Shown: positions 25,412-34,746, counted from the first letter of the stretch. The stretch: DNA of 64,000 nucleotides from DASXHD01 sp038239005 (GCA_038239005.1 JBBSFE010000012.1:1-64000); one strand, 5' to 3'. Numbers and translations are program-made. Notes: generated by a model not told the origin, from the letters alone.

Positions 25412-26362
25412 TCACTTACCTTCTTCGAGATCCTCGGCGAGATAGCTCAAAATCACCTCATCGAGGGACTTGTCGCTGATGATGTCTTCGCCAAAAATCG
25501 AGCTTTGCGGGCGGGCTTGGCCAAAAATCGCGGCGGGGCGAACAGCAGCAGAAGGCTGTGGCGGTTGTGCAGGCGAACCCGGTCGCGAAGATTGGCTGGG
25601 GATCGGTTGCTTGGGCTCGCTCGGCGGCTCGGCGCGCGGGTCGGCGACACGCTTGACGCGCTCCTCGCGGACCGCAGCCACACGCCCGGGGCGATCGCTC
25701 TTTTTCGGCGCAGGCCTTTCGCTCTTTCGCGACACCGGCGGACGCTCGCTCTTGGCGGGTCGGGCGCGCGATGAAGGCCGCTCGGAAGGGGGCCGCGCTT
25801 CGCGTTCCTCGACCGCGCGATATCGGCCGGTGCCTGGGTCGTTGGGGTCGCGCGCCGCGAGAACGTTCGCGGGCGGGGGCGGAAGATCCTCCGGCTTCAC
25901 CGCGTGGTCGCCGAGCGTGTCGAGATCGAGCGTGAGCGACGGAGGTACGGGAGCTTCGACGCGAGCCTCCTCACGCGGAAGATCGCGCGTGGTTGCTGGT
26001 GGTGGCGCTTCTTCGGCGGCGCGTGCGGCTTTTTGCGCCGCGATGGCGGTGTCCGATTTTCGCGCGCTCGCCGCGATGGCGTCGTCGACGATGGGATCGA
26101 GATCACCATTGCGCAAGGCGCGGAACATCGCCTTGTGTTGCTCCTTCATCATCTGGCGAACAACGTCGCCGAGCTTGTCCGTGCCGAGCTCCGCGGCGTA
26201 GCTCGTCTTCACGGACTTGAGGATGCGCCCGCCATCCATGAAGAGATGGGTGATGACGTGAGGGTGCTTGATGCCAGAGTCCTCCGTCTGGATGTGGAAC
26301 ACCCTGTTCTTGTGCCGGACGTTATTGTTGTAGCCCAGCAGCGGGGACGGAGCCTTCGTCAT
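25412..26362 (-). CDS. Unknown protein with a conserved-looking N-terminus and charged, Pro-rich middle
   Basis: This is a 316-aa soluble protein. The first 110 residues look folded (LLGYNNNVRHKNRVFHIQTE, THLFMDGGRILKSVKTSYA, a helix with VVRQMMKEQHKAMFRALRNG). Residues 115-270 are disordered, rich in Pro, Arg, Glu and Ser with repeated SERP units. The last 30 residues (SLDEVILSYLAEDLEE) form a probable acidic helix. This arrangement suggests an adaptor that tethers partners, but that is inference; I recognise no family. It is single-gene, with its own terminator downstream, and starts 68 bases from the divergent rseP gene. Confidence 0.7.
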   Translation of the reverse strand: MTKAPSPLLGYNNNVRHKNRVFHIQTEDSGIKHPHVITHLFMDGGRILKSVKTSYAAELGTDKLGDVVRQMMKEQHKAMFRALRNGDLDPIVDDAIAASARKSDTAIAAQKAARAAEEAPPPATTRDLPREEARVEAPVPPSLTLDLDTLGDHAVKPEDLPPPPANVLAARDPNDPGTGRYRAVEEREARPPSERPSSRARPAKSERPPVSRKSERPAPKKSDRPGRVAAVREERVKRVADPRAEPPSEPKQPIPSQSSRPGSPAQPPQPSAAVRPAAIFGQARPQSSIFGEDIISDKSLDEVILSYLAEDLEEGK

Positions 26363-26430
26363 GCGGCAAGACTTCCAGCGTCTGAGCGTACCACGCCGCG
26401 AAAAACCTTGAGGTAGACTCGCGACACTTT

Positions 26431-28065
26431 TTGGACCTCGTTTATTTCACACTCCTCGTGAGCGTTCTCGTGTTCGTACACGAGCTCGGCCACTTTGCGC
26501 TCGCGAAGATCTTCGGCGTGAAGGTCATCACGTTCTCGCTCGGGTTCGGCCCGAAGATCGTGCGATTGCACGGCAAAGAGACCGAATATTGCATCGGCAT
26601 TCTGCCCTTCGGCGGCTTCGTGAACATGCTGGAGGAGTCGAAAGGCACCGCGCCGATTCCGCCCGAAGATAGGCCCCGGACGTTCGAAGCTCAGGCCCTG
26701 TGGAAGCGCGTCGCCATCGTTCTTGCCGGGCCGATGATGAACGTCATTTTTCCGGTCGCCCTCTACACATCCGTATATTGGGGCGACCGCGAGCTCTCGC
26801 CGCCGATGGTGGGCGTCGTTTTGCCGGGGCGCCCCGCAGACGGAAAGCTCGCGCCCGGCGATCGCATCCTCGCCGTCGATGGCAAAGACGTGCAGAGCTT
26901 CACCGACGTTCAGCGTTACGTCGCGAAGCGCGGCAACAAGTCCATTCGGTTCACCATCGACCGCGACGGAAAAAAAATCGACGTGCCCATCGTCGCTGCT
27001 GACGACGTCGAGAGTCGTGAGATGGATACGGTCGAGCATGTGGGTCGCATCGGAATCGAGCCGCAGTTTCCGGCTCCCGTCATCGGCGTTCCGCGCGCCG
27101 ACTCACCTGCGTATCACGCTGGGCTGCGTTCGTTCGATCGCGTGACATCGGTGAACGGGCGCCGTATCGAGCGCATGGTCGATCTCGTCGATGTGCTCGA
27201 GGCCAGCCGCGGCGACACGCTCATTCTCGCGTACCTCCGGCCGCAACCCATTCCAGACGCCACGGGTGGGCTTTGCGATCTCGCGCTGCTCGAGCCACAA
27301 GTCGCGACGCTCACGCCGCTCGCGCGCGCGTCGTCGAGCAAGGAAGACGGAACGGTGCAACGCGCCGCCGACGTGCTCGCGCGAACGGGCATCGAGAGCT
27401 CGGAGATGTACGCCGTGTTCGTTCCCGACGGTTCGAGCGAAGCGCGCGCGGGATTGCGAGCCGGTGACCGCATCGCCCTTCTCGACGGCACACCCGAAAC
27501 GAGCTGGCAATCGATGCTCGCGTATCTCGCGCGCACGCCGGCGCATCCACACAAGCTCGACTGGACACGCGACGGCGTCCCGATGGGCGGGAGCTTTCGC
27601 TTCGGTTTCCGCACGACGCATTGGTCACCGAACGCGCCCGAGCACATGGTGCCGAACGATTCGCATTTCTCGTATGCGGTCACGCGCGGCTTCGAGGAGA
27701 CCGGGCACGTCATCAAGATCGTGAGCATCGGGATGCTCCGCATCGTGCAAGGCCGCGTGAGCCTCGCCGAATCGGTGAGCGGCCCGGTGACGCTCTACAG
27801 CATCGCAGGTGAAGCGGGCGCGCGCGGCCCAACGTATTTCGTGTCGGTGATGGCGCTCGTGTCGATCAATCTCGGGCTCATCAACCTTCTGCCGATTCCC
27901 GTGCTCGATGGCGGGCACCTCGCGTTCTTCTTGATCGAAGCGGTGCGCCGGAAATCGCTCGCGCGACGCACGCGCGAGATCGCGAGCTTGATCGGCGTGA
28001 CGATGCTCGTCGTGCTCATGGCCATCGCGTTCAAGAACGATCTCCAACACCACTGGAGCCCATGA
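26431..28065 (+). CDS. rseP: Site-2 zinc metalloprotease RseP
   Basis: The 544-aa product starts with TTG. The metalloprotease motif HELGH gives zinc ligands His17 and His21 with Glu18, and LLPIPVLDGG near the C-terminus supplies the third ligand Asp493. Two or more PDZ-like regions (about 125-180, 210-260 and 330-380) lie between the membrane parts; the protein is about 100 residues longer than E. coli RseP. RseP cleaves membrane-embedded anti-sigma factors and remnant signal peptides. It overlaps rsmB by four bases (ATGA). Confidence 0.9.
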   Translation: MDLVYFTLLVSVLVFVHELGHFALAKIFGVKVITFSLGFGPKIVRLHGKETEYCIGILPFGGFVNMLEESKGTAPIPPEDRPRTFEAQALWKRVAIVLAGPMMNVIFPVALYTSVYWGDRELSPPMVGVVLPGRPADGKLAPGDRILAVDGKDVQSFTDVQRYVAKRGNKSIRFTIDRDGKKIDVPIVAADDVESREMDTVEHVGRIGIEPQFPAPVIGVPRADSPAYHAGLRSFDRVTSVNGRRIERMVDLVDVLEASRGDTLILAYLRPQPIPDATGGLCDLALLEPQVATLTPLARASSSKEDGTVQRAADVLARTGIESSEMYAVFVPDGSSEARAGLRAGDRIALLDGTPETSWQSMLAYLARTPAHPHKLDWTRDGVPMGGSFRFGFRTTHWSPNAPEHMVPNDSHFSYAVTRGFEETGHVIKIVSIGMLRIVQGRVSLAESVSGPVTLYSIAGEAGARGPTYFVSVMALVSINLGLINLLPIPVLDGGHLAFFLIEAVRRKSLARRTREIASLIGVTMLVVLMAIAFKNDLQHHWSP

Positions 28066-29327
28066 CGACGGCGCGCGATCTCGCAGCGCGCGTGCTCGTG
28101 CGCGTGATGCGTGACCAATCGTTCGCGGCGGCCGCGCTCGAAACGGAGCTTTCGCGATCGCCCGGGCTCGATGCGCGTGATCGCGGGCTCGCGACGGAGC
28201 TCGTCTACGGAACGCTCCGTGTGCTTCCGTGGATCATTTCGGAGATCGATTCGCGCGCGAAGAAACCGACCGAAGGCCTTCCATGGGAAGCCCGGGCAAC
28301 GCTCTGGGTCGCAGCGGAGCAGCTGTATTTCATGCGTGTTCCGGCGTTTGCCGCGGTCGACGAAGCGGTGACGGCCGTGCGCCGCGCGGCAGGTCCCAAG
28401 GTCGCGGGCTTCGCAAACGCCATGCTTCGCCGCATCGCGCGTGAGCGGCCGCCACCCGATGATCAAGATGCGCTTCGCGTGCGTGCGCTCATCGCATCGT
28501 GCCCAGCCGACATTCGCGAGGCGCTCGTGCGTGCGCTCGGCGACGAAGGCGCGCATGCATTCTTGCAAGAGACTGCGTCGCCACCCCTCGGTTTGCGTGT
28601 GCGTGAAGCGAGCGCGCGTTCTCGGGTGCTCGAGCGACTCGCCGCCGCGCATCCAAACGCACAGCTCGAAGAAGGGAAGCTATCGCCGTTGTGCATCAAC
28701 GCGCGCGGCATCGGCAACAAACCGCAATCGCTCGAAGGCTACGACAGTGGCGAAATCTCGATTCAAGAGGAAGGCTCGCAAGCCGTTGCGCTTTCGGTGG
28801 AAGCGCGGCCCGGTGAACGTGTGCTCGACGCATGCGCGGGTCGCGGAAACAAAACCGCAGTGCTCGCGCTCTCCGGCGCAAGCGTCGACGCATGCGACAA
28901 CGATCCGCGAAAGCTCGAACGCTTGGCGACCGATCTCGCGCGCCTTCATGTCGCCGCGAATGCGACCTTCGCCGTTGATTGGACGGTGGGCTCCGGCGAT
29001 GTTCGCGGCGAATACGATGCAGTGCTCGTCGATGCGCCATGCTCCGGCATCGGAACGCTTCGCCGCCGGCCCGAGCTCGCGCTTCGAGCTCATCCACCGC
29101 TCTCGGAGCGCACGGAGCTGCAGCGCGCGATCGCGAAAGCCGCCGCGCACCACGTCGCCCGAGCTGGCCGATTCATCTATGCCGTGTGCAGCGTTGCGCG
29201 CGAAGAAGCGGAAGATGTCATCGAATCGCTCGAAGACTTCGAGGTCGTCAAATCGAGGCGCCTTTTGCCTCATGTCGATCACACAGACGGCTACTTCGTC
29301 GCTTGCCTTCGCCGCAAAGTCCTCTAA
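28062..29327 (+). CDS. rsmB: 16S rRNA m5C967 methyltransferase RsmB
   Basis: This 421-aa protein has an N-terminal NusB-like RNA-binding domain (about 1-130, with ELVYGTLR) and a C-terminal Rossmann methyltransferase. Signatures are SIQEEGSQAV, DACAGRGNKTAVLA for SAM binding, VDAPCSGIGTLRRRPE with the second catalytic Cys, and the nucleophile Cys in AVCSVAREEAE where the family has TCS. RsmB methylates C967 in helix 31 of 16S rRNA. It is coupled to rseP by the ATGA overlap and followed 11 bases later by the E2 gene. Confidence 0.88.
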   Translation: MTTARDLAARVLVRVMRDQSFAAAALETELSRSPGLDARDRGLATELVYGTLRVLPWIISEIDSRAKKPTEGLPWEARATLWVAAEQLYFMRVPAFAAVDEAVTAVRRAAGPKVAGFANAMLRRIARERPPPDDQDALRVRALIASCPADIREALVRALGDEGAHAFLQETASPPLGLRVREASARSRVLERLAAAHPNAQLEEGKLSPLCINARGIGNKPQSLEGYDSGEISIQEEGSQAVALSVEARPGERVLDACAGRGNKTAVLALSGASVDACDNDPRKLERLATDLARLHVAANATFAVDWTVGSGDVRGEYDAVLVDAPCSGIGTLRRRPELALRAHPPLSERTELQRAIAKAAAHHVARAGRFIYAVCSVAREEAEDVIESLEDFEVVKSRRLLPHVDHTDGYFVACLRRKVL

Positions 29328-29338
29328 AAGACTCGACA

Positions 29339-30607
29339 ATGGCTGTCGTCGACGTCGCACTTCCGCAGCTCGGTGAGAGTGTCACTGAGGGGACCATCAG
29401 CAAGTGGCTCGTCAAAGAGGGCGACGTCGTCGCGCAAGGCCAAGCGATCCTCAGCGTCTCGACCGACAAGGCCGACGCCGAAGTGCCCGCACCCGCCGCC
29501 GGTCGCATCACGAAGCTCCTCGCCAAAGAAGGTGACGTCGTCGCGGTGAAGACCATCGTCGCGCAAATCGAAGAAGGCGTCGCTCCACGTCCTTCGAATG
29601 CGCCTGCAAAGTCGTCCGCTGCGCCGCCGCCGCCTTCATCGCGGCCGTCGCTTTATTCGACATCACCCATGGCATCTCCATCCGTTCGCAAAGACGCACT
29701 CGAGCGCGGCGTCGATCTCGTGTCGATTCAAGGCACGGGCGATCACGGTCGCATCACCAAGGACGACGTCTCTCGCGCGCGCATCGAACCGCCCCCGGCG
29801 CCGCGCGCCGCTCAAGTCGCGACGTTGATGAACACGACGGGCTTCGTTCCGCCGATTCCCGGCGTCGGCTACGGCACGTTCAAAGTGCCCGCGTTCAAGC
29901 AGCACGAAGGCGATCAGATCATCGCGTTCACGCGTCGTCGCCGCATCACCGCCGACCACATGACGTATTCGAAGTTCGCTTCGCCGCATGTCGTCACCGT
30001 GGCCGAGGTCGATCTCCACAAATCGGCGCGCCTTCGCGAAGCCCACAAAGATCGCTACAAGAAGGAGGGCCACGCCCTCACGATGCTCGCCTTCGTCGTC
30101 GTCGCGTGTGCGCGTGCGCTCCGCGAGACGCCGCAGCTCAACGCGCGCGTCCTCGACGACTCCTACGTCCTCATCAAAGACATCAACATCGGCGTCGCGG
30201 TCGATTCACCCGACGGGCTGGTCGTTCCGGTCATTCGTCGCGCAGACGAGCTCGGTGTTCGCGGCATCGTGCGCTCCATCGACGAGCTCGCGGTGCGCGC
30301 AAAAGGCGGGAAAATTACGATCGACGATTTGAGCGGCGCAACGTTCAGCGTCTCGAACCCCGGCATGAAGGGCAACCTCTTCGGCGCCGCGATCATCAAC
30401 CAGCCCAACGTCGGCATTTTGCGCATGGGCGAGATTCAAAAGCGCGTCGTCGTGGTCGAGAGCGAAGATGGCGAAGATCAGATCGTCATTCACCCGGTGA
30501 TGTTCATGGCCCTCAGCTACGACCACCGCGTCGTCGATGGCGTCGCCGCAAACGCATTCCTCTGGCGCGTTACCGAGCTGCTCGAAAAAGCCGACTTCGA
30601 AGTTTGA
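29339..30607 (+). CDS. 2-oxo acid dehydrogenase E2 (dihydrolipoamide acyltransferase)
   Basis: This 422-aa protein starts at MAVVDVALPQ. The single lipoyl domain (1-78) carries lipoyl-Lys44 in STDKADAE. A Pro/Ser linker leads to a peripheral-subunit-binding domain (about 105-140, SPSVRKDALERGVDL...GRITKDDV) and the catalytic domain with His396 and Asp400 in SYDHRVVDG. It could belong to the pyruvate, 2-oxoglutarate or branched-chain complex; no E1 or E3 is in the window to decide. The 3' end overlaps the convergent propeller gene by 38 bases. Confidence 0.9.
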   Translation: MAVVDVALPQLGESVTEGTISKWLVKEGDVVAQGQAILSVSTDKADAEVPAPAAGRITKLLAKEGDVVAVKTIVAQIEEGVAPRPSNAPAKSSAAPPPPSSRPSLYSTSPMASPSVRKDALERGVDLVSIQGTGDHGRITKDDVSRARIEPPPAPRAAQVATLMNTTGFVPPIPGVGYGTFKVPAFKQHEGDQIIAFTRRRRITADHMTYSKFASPHVVTVAEVDLHKSARLREAHKDRYKKEGHALTMLAFVVVACARALRETPQLNARVLDDSYVLIKDINIGVAVDSPDGLVVPVIRRADELGVRGIVRSIDELAVRAKGGKITIDDLSGATFSVSNPGMKGNLFGAAIINQPNVGILRMGEIQKRVVVVESEDGEDQIVIHPVMFMALSYDHRVVDGVAANAFLWRVTELLEKADFEV

Positions 30608-31859
30608 TCACGAACGCCGCCATCGCGGCGAAGAAGAGCGCGTCCCGTCCGCGTGGCTCCGACGACTCGCACCCGCAATGGCTCGATGGCACGTTGGGCT
30701 CGGAGCCAGGCAATGCGCCGCCGTCGATGCCGAGCTGCTCTTCGAGCGCGGGCCATTGCGTGAGGCACTGTGCTGCGTTCGTGGTCGCCGCGCAGTCGAG
30801 CGGTTGATGAACCGTTTCGAGACGAAGCAGCGGCGAGAACGTCGTGCCTTCGTCGAGCGTCGCGCCGAGAATGAAACCCGAGTTGGCTTCGTTGCCGCAG
30901 ACGAAGAGTGTCGCGCCCGAGGTCGCGAGGCACTCGATTTGCGTCGCTGATTTTTGGGTGAACACGAGATCGCTCGCGCTGCCGGCCAAGAGCCCGTCGG
31001 TGATGCTGCCGACGTACACGCGCGAGCCGTCCTGCGAGAGAGCGAAACCGAGCATTTTCCCGCCAGACCAGTGCTCGGTGAACGTTTGCCCGCCATCGCT
31101 CGACACGAGCAAACGGCTCACGGCGACGCTCGCCGTGAGGCCGAGCGTGCGCACATAGACGCGGTCCGCGTTCGCTGGGTCGACGCCAGAGATGTACGCG
31201 CCCGTTTCGCCCGCGACGAACGGGATCGGATACTCCGAGTAGCTCATGCCGCCATCTTTCGAGACCAGCATCGCTCCGTGATTCGCTCCGAAGATTTGCC
31301 CGCTGATGTAGATGCGTGACGAATCGCTCGGCGCGATGTCGAGCGTGTCGATGACGAGCATCGGATCGATCACGCCGCTCAGCGGCTGCCACGATTTGGC
31401 GGTGTCGATCGTCTCGAGGATTTGCGAGTTGTAGAGCGGCACACCGGCGTCGTTCGTGACTTTCGAGTAGGTGCTGGTGATCGCGATGGCAGTTGCGCCA
31501 TCGGGTGTGCGAGCGACGTCGCTGGTGATGATCTTCTCGGTGCCGGAAACGAACGACCACGAGCAACCATGATCGGGCGACGTCGCGAGACCCTCGATTT
31601 GGCCGGAAAGCACCCTGCCGCCATTCATCAACGCGACTGCAGGATCTTGCTGACCCGCGCACGGGATCGCCGATTCACAGAGCCAATCCCACGTCTTGCC
31701 CGCATCTTTGGAAAACAAGAAACCGAACGTGCTGCGGAGAAGCATGCTCGTCGGATCGTCGGGTGCGATCACGAGCTGGTTGGCTTCCGGCAAGCGAGAG
31801 TTCGCGTGTGCGACTGTCGCGGAGAGCGTGACGATGGCGGCAATCGCGCTGCGCTTCAA
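30570..31859 (-). CDS. Secreted BNR/YCF48-like beta-propeller with a MYXO-CTERM-like tail
   Basis: This 429-aa protein begins with TTG in a TTGA overlap with the methyltransferase stop. It has a Sec signal peptide (AIAAIVTLSATVAHA). Repeats with (S)KDAGKTW, SPDHGCSW, SKDGGMSYS and SSDGGQTFTEHW are Asp-box/BNR blades. The C-terminus (CGCESSEPRGRD, a hydrophobic segment FFAAMAAFVI, then basic KLRSRLFRAAR) fits the MYXO-CTERM sorting tail, in which a Cys motif, one membrane segment and a basic end direct processing by a myxosortase and surface anchoring. No myxosortase is in the window. Function unknown; ligand binding is plausible. Confidence 0.8.
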   Translation of the reverse strand: MKRSAIAAIVTLSATVAHANSRLPEANQLVIAPDDPTSMLLRSTFGFLFSKDAGKTWDWLCESAIPCAGQQDPAVALMNGGRVLSGQIEGLATSPDHGCSWSFVSGTEKIITSDVARTPDGATAIAITSTYSKVTNDAGVPLYNSQILETIDTAKSWQPLSGVIDPMLVIDTLDIAPSDSSRIYISGQIFGANHGAMLVSKDGGMSYSEYPIPFVAGETGAYISGVDPANADRVYVRTLGLTASVAVSRLLVSSDGGQTFTEHWSGGKMLGFALSQDGSRVYVGSITDGLLAGSASDLVFTQKSATQIECLATSGATLFVCGNEANSGFILGATLDEGTTFSPLLRLETVHQPLDCAATTNAAQCLTQWPALEEQLGIDGGALPGSEPNVPSSHCGCESSEPRGRDALFFAAMAAFVIKLRSRLFRAAR

Positions 31860-32464
31860 GCGCGCTTCCTCGCGACGATCGCGATTTCGTCCGGCCCTTC
31901 CGTAACGTTGACCTCGAGCGGCGCGAGCGCACGCCGCCATGCATCGGGCGCCATCGCGACGACGTCGATGCCAGCGCCCGTTTTTTCGTCTTCGAAGGTC
32001 GGGTGCGCCGTGGCCCACATGACCGAAGGCAGCTCTGCGTAAAATGATCCGCCGCCGCGAAGCACGCGGCCGATCTCGCGACCGAGATCGGCAACGGCAT
32101 CATCGCTCGGCGGATGCGCGAGAGATCCAAAGAGCGCGATCACCGCGTCGAACGATGCAGCTTCGAACGGAAGCTTCTCCCAAAAATTGGCACGAATGCA
32201 GGGGATTTTGCGTGCGCGTTGGTTGCATAGCGCAAGCATCTCCTCCGATATGTCGACGCCCGTGACGCGGTGCCCGGCGTCGAGAAAGTGGTGAAGCTCG
32301 GTGCCCGTGCCTACGCCGAGATCGAGAACGTCACTGGGCTCTCCGATGAGCTCGAGCAACTTCGCCATGCGCGCTCGAAGCTCGTGACTTGGGCGGGCGA
32401 AGACGCGATCGTAGCGCGGAGCGATGGCGTCGAAGAAACGGCGCGTCGTCTCCACATCGGGCAT
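31856..32464 (-). CDS. Class I SAM-dependent methyltransferase
   Basis: The 202-aa product starts at MPDVETTRRFFD, with the ATG overlapping the DUF2252 stop as TGATG. SAM-binding motif I is VLDLGVGTGTELHHF, followed by VTGVDISEEML and a motif IV region SFDAVIALFGSLAH. This is the Methyltransf_11/25 type; substrate is not predictable. It is the middle gene of the three-gene operon DUF2252-methyltransferase-MYXO-CTERM propeller; both junctions overlap, which argues for tight coupling. Confidence 0.85.
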   Translation of the reverse strand: MPDVETTRRFFDAIAPRYDRVFARPSHELRARMAKLLELIGEPSDVLDLGVGTGTELHHFLDAGHRVTGVDISEEMLALCNQRARKIPCIRANFWEKLPFEAASFDAVIALFGSLAHPPSDDAVADLGREIGRVLRGGGSFYAELPSVMWATAHPTFEDEKTGAGIDVVAMAPDAWRRALAPLEVNVTEGPDEIAIVARKRA

Positions 32465-33693
32465 CACGCGCCAGCAATCTGACAGAACGCGAGGTACGCC
32501 GCTTCGTGGATGCCCGCGAGGCGCACCGCGCAGTCGATGATGTGCCGTCGATCGGCGGGCGACCAGTTGCGCGTCGATTTCGTCTTGCCGCGCATGTGCG
32601 CGCGCCCCGTGAGCGCGCCGAGCAAACGCGCGAGTGGGTCGAGCTCGTTGGGCGGCACTCTCGTGAGGTCGAGCTTGTCTTCTTGTGGCGTGAGCCTTCG
32701 TACGAGCATAGGGAGCCCACGAAGCATGGTCCGCCCGAGGCCGCGAGGCACGCTCGCGAGGCACGCTCGCTCGCCGGTCTCGACGCGTTCGGCGCCCACG
32801 AGCTTGCATTTCGTGAGGTTCGCCGACGACGGATCGCGGTCCTCTTCTTTCATGTCGAAGACCCAGTTGCCATCGCGTTTGTCTTTGCCTTTGCCGCGCA
32901 CGAGGATCGCGATGCGCAAACATCCGAGGCTTCCCGTGCCCGCGACGCGAAACGCCATGTCGCGGATCTCGTAGATCGTGTGATGTTTCCTCGGCACGTG
33001 CGCCGCGACGTAACGCGCAAACGCACGCTCTCCGTCTCGCACCAGCGTGGGCGAGATCGATCGATAGCGCGGGCCACGGACGAATCGCCGCTTCTTGCCG
33101 ACCGGTTCGGTGCGCCCATCGAGGAGAGCGCGTCGATCGCGCTGGCTTGCGCGCACGAGGAGCGAGCGCACGCTCGCGGGCATCGGCGGAAGAGCACGCG
33201 GCTTGTCGTCGATCTCGCGCGCGTACGCTTCGACGAGCGCAGACGCGAGAGCGAGCGCCTCACGACCATTGGCGCCCATCTCGCGACCGGCGAGGATCAA
33301 GCTCGTCGTGAGGCGAATGACATCGTACCGCCACGGACCGATGGTGCAGTCGTCGAAGTCGTTGACGTCGAACACTGCGCCGGGCTCCGCGTTCTTGTGA
33401 CGCTTGCCTTTGCCTGGGTCGGGCCGATACGCGCCGAAATTCTCGAGATGAAGATCGCCGATGATGACGCCTTCGCCGCCGGGCCCGTCGCGAAGAACCG
33501 GAACGCGCTCGAGCACTTCGTAAAACATGGGCGCGGCGCCGCGCAAGAACGCGAGCGGCGACGGCGACATGCGATCGATCTTGTGCCGATAGAGCGATTC
33601 GCCCGCCCAAATGCGGACACGTGAGGTGCGCTTCAAGTCGCGCGCGAGCTGATCGCGCGCGAGAACATGTGGGTCGAGGGCAAGGACACTCAT
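32464..33693 (-). CDS. DUF2252 family protein (kinase-like fold)
   Basis: This 409-aa protein has the DUF2252 signatures GDLHLENFGAY, FDVNDFDDC and GTGSLGCLR, plus DRDPSSANL. GDLHLENF resembles the aminoglycoside phosphotransferase catalytic loop HGDLHxxN, and FDVNDFDD resembles its metal-binding IDxxD, so a phosphotransferase-like fold is a fair inference. Cellular role is unknown. It starts the three-gene minus-strand operon and faces lpxK across a short gap that contains a perfect palindrome. Confidence 0.85.
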   Translation of the reverse strand: MSVLALDPHVLARDQLARDLKRTSRVRIWAGESLYRHKIDRMSPSPLAFLRGAAPMFYEVLERVPVLRDGPGGEGVIIGDLHLENFGAYRPDPGKGKRHKNAEPGAVFDVNDFDDCTIGPWRYDVIRLTTSLILAGREMGANGREALALASALVEAYAREIDDKPRALPPMPASVRSLLVRASQRDRRALLDGRTEPVGKKRRFVRGPRYRSISPTLVRDGERAFARYVAAHVPRKHHTIYEIRDMAFRVAGTGSLGCLRIAILVRGKGKDKRDGNWVFDMKEEDRDPSSANLTKCKLVGAERVETGERACLASVPRGLGRTMLRGLPMLVRRLTPQEDKLDLTRVPPNELDPLARLLGALTGRAHMRGKTKSTRNWSPADRRHIIDCAVRLAGIHEAAYLAFCQIAGA

Positions 33694-33748
33694 CGCAACG
33701 GCCTGCAGACTACATTATCTCGGCGTCGCTTCGCTCCTTCGACAGGTG

Positions 33749-33773
33749 CATAACGTGCCTGCGGCACGTTATG
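33749..33773. promoter_or_regulatory. Perfect 11-bp inverted repeat upstream of lpxK
   Basis: CATAACGTGCC (33749-33759), loop TGC, and GGCACGTTATG (33763-33773) pair without mismatch. It lies 56 bases from the DUF2252 start and just before the likely lpxK GTG at 33782. It could be an operator shared by the two divergent genes, an RNA hairpin in the lpxK leader, or a dispersed palindromic element. No T-run follows. Confidence 0.7.
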
Positions 33774-33781
33774 TTGCGTCG

Positions 33782-34666
33782 GTGCTTCGCCTTGCCGTTC
33801 AGCGTCACCTCGAACGCGGCGCCAAACCGACGTTTGCCACGGCGATGATGTCGCGCGCGTGGGGCGAAGTGGCGCGCACCCGCATCACGAGGCCGCTGCA
33901 TTCGGATGCCGAGGTCATCTGCGTCGGCGGGTCGACGCTCGGCGGCTCGGGAAAGACACCCCTCGTGATCGCGTGCGCGCGTCTCTTGATGGACAACGGC
34001 GTGAACGTCGCCGTCATCGGTCATGCGTATCGCGCGCGCCCGCCCGTCGAGCCTCGCGTCGTGACGGTCGATGACGATGTGGAGCTCGTGGGCGACGAAG
34101 CGATCGAGTGTGCGCGCGCGGGGCTTGTCGTCCTCGTCGCGCGATCACGTCAACGCGCGATCGATGCCGCACGCGCGGACGTCATCATTCTCGATGGCCC
34201 ACTTCGCATCGAATCGCGAGCGCTTTCGCTGCTCGCTGTTGCGGCGGACGACCCTTGGGGAAACGGTGAATGCCCCCCGCTCGGAAATCTACGCGCGCCG
34301 AAAACCGCGCTCACAGGCGCCGCCGATCACGTCGTACCCGTGTGTGGGACATCACGCGGCGTACGGATCGGAACGCGCCTCGTCGCATACGCCGAGCTCG
34401 ACCGGACAAACATCGGCCTTGCGACCGGAATCGCTCGCCCGGAGCGCGTCGTCAGGATGCTCGCGTCACACGGAATCGTGCCCGCTCGCACCAAATTCAT
34501 GGCGGATCACTCGAGCTTCCGTCATCCCGATAGGGATGGCCTTTTCTGGCTAACGACCGCAAAAGATGCTGCCCGCCACGCGCAAGCAAACGCAATTGAC
34601 TACCACTTCGACCTACCTACGTGGCTCGACCGCGAGCTCGGTTCACGCTTCTCATTTCGTTTCTGA
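33782..34666 (+). CDS. lpxK: Tetraacyldisaccharide 4'-kinase (LpxK)
   Basis: From GTG 33782 the protein is 294 aa; a GTG at 33746 would add 12 residues and put the palindrome inside the gene. The LpxK P-loop is GGSTLGGSGKTP (49-60), followed by VIGHAYRARPP (the usual GYGR region), GDEAIECAR and DVIILDGPL. LpxK phosphorylates the lipid A disaccharide at the inner membrane. At under 300 aa it is slightly shorter than typical proteins of 310-350 aa, and some C-terminal segments are compact. No other lpx gene is adjacent. Confidence 0.82.
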   Translation: MLRLAVQRHLERGAKPTFATAMMSRAWGEVARTRITRPLHSDAEVICVGGSTLGGSGKTPLVIACARLLMDNGVNVAVIGHAYRARPPVEPRVVTVDDDVELVGDEAIECARAGLVVLVARSRQRAIDAARADVIILDGPLRIESRALSLLAVAADDPWGNGECPPLGNLRAPKTALTGAADHVVPVCGTSRGVRIGTRLVAYAELDRTNIGLATGIARPERVVRMLASHGIVPARTKFMADHSSFRHPDRDGLFWLTTAKDAARHAQANAIDYHFDLPTWLDRELGSRFSFRF

Positions 34667-34746
34667 TATCGTTTCGGGTAGTACCGTTACGGCAGATTCG
34701 CCTCGCGGAAGGCCACATACCTTGGGGGTCGTGGCGGGGCTTCACG

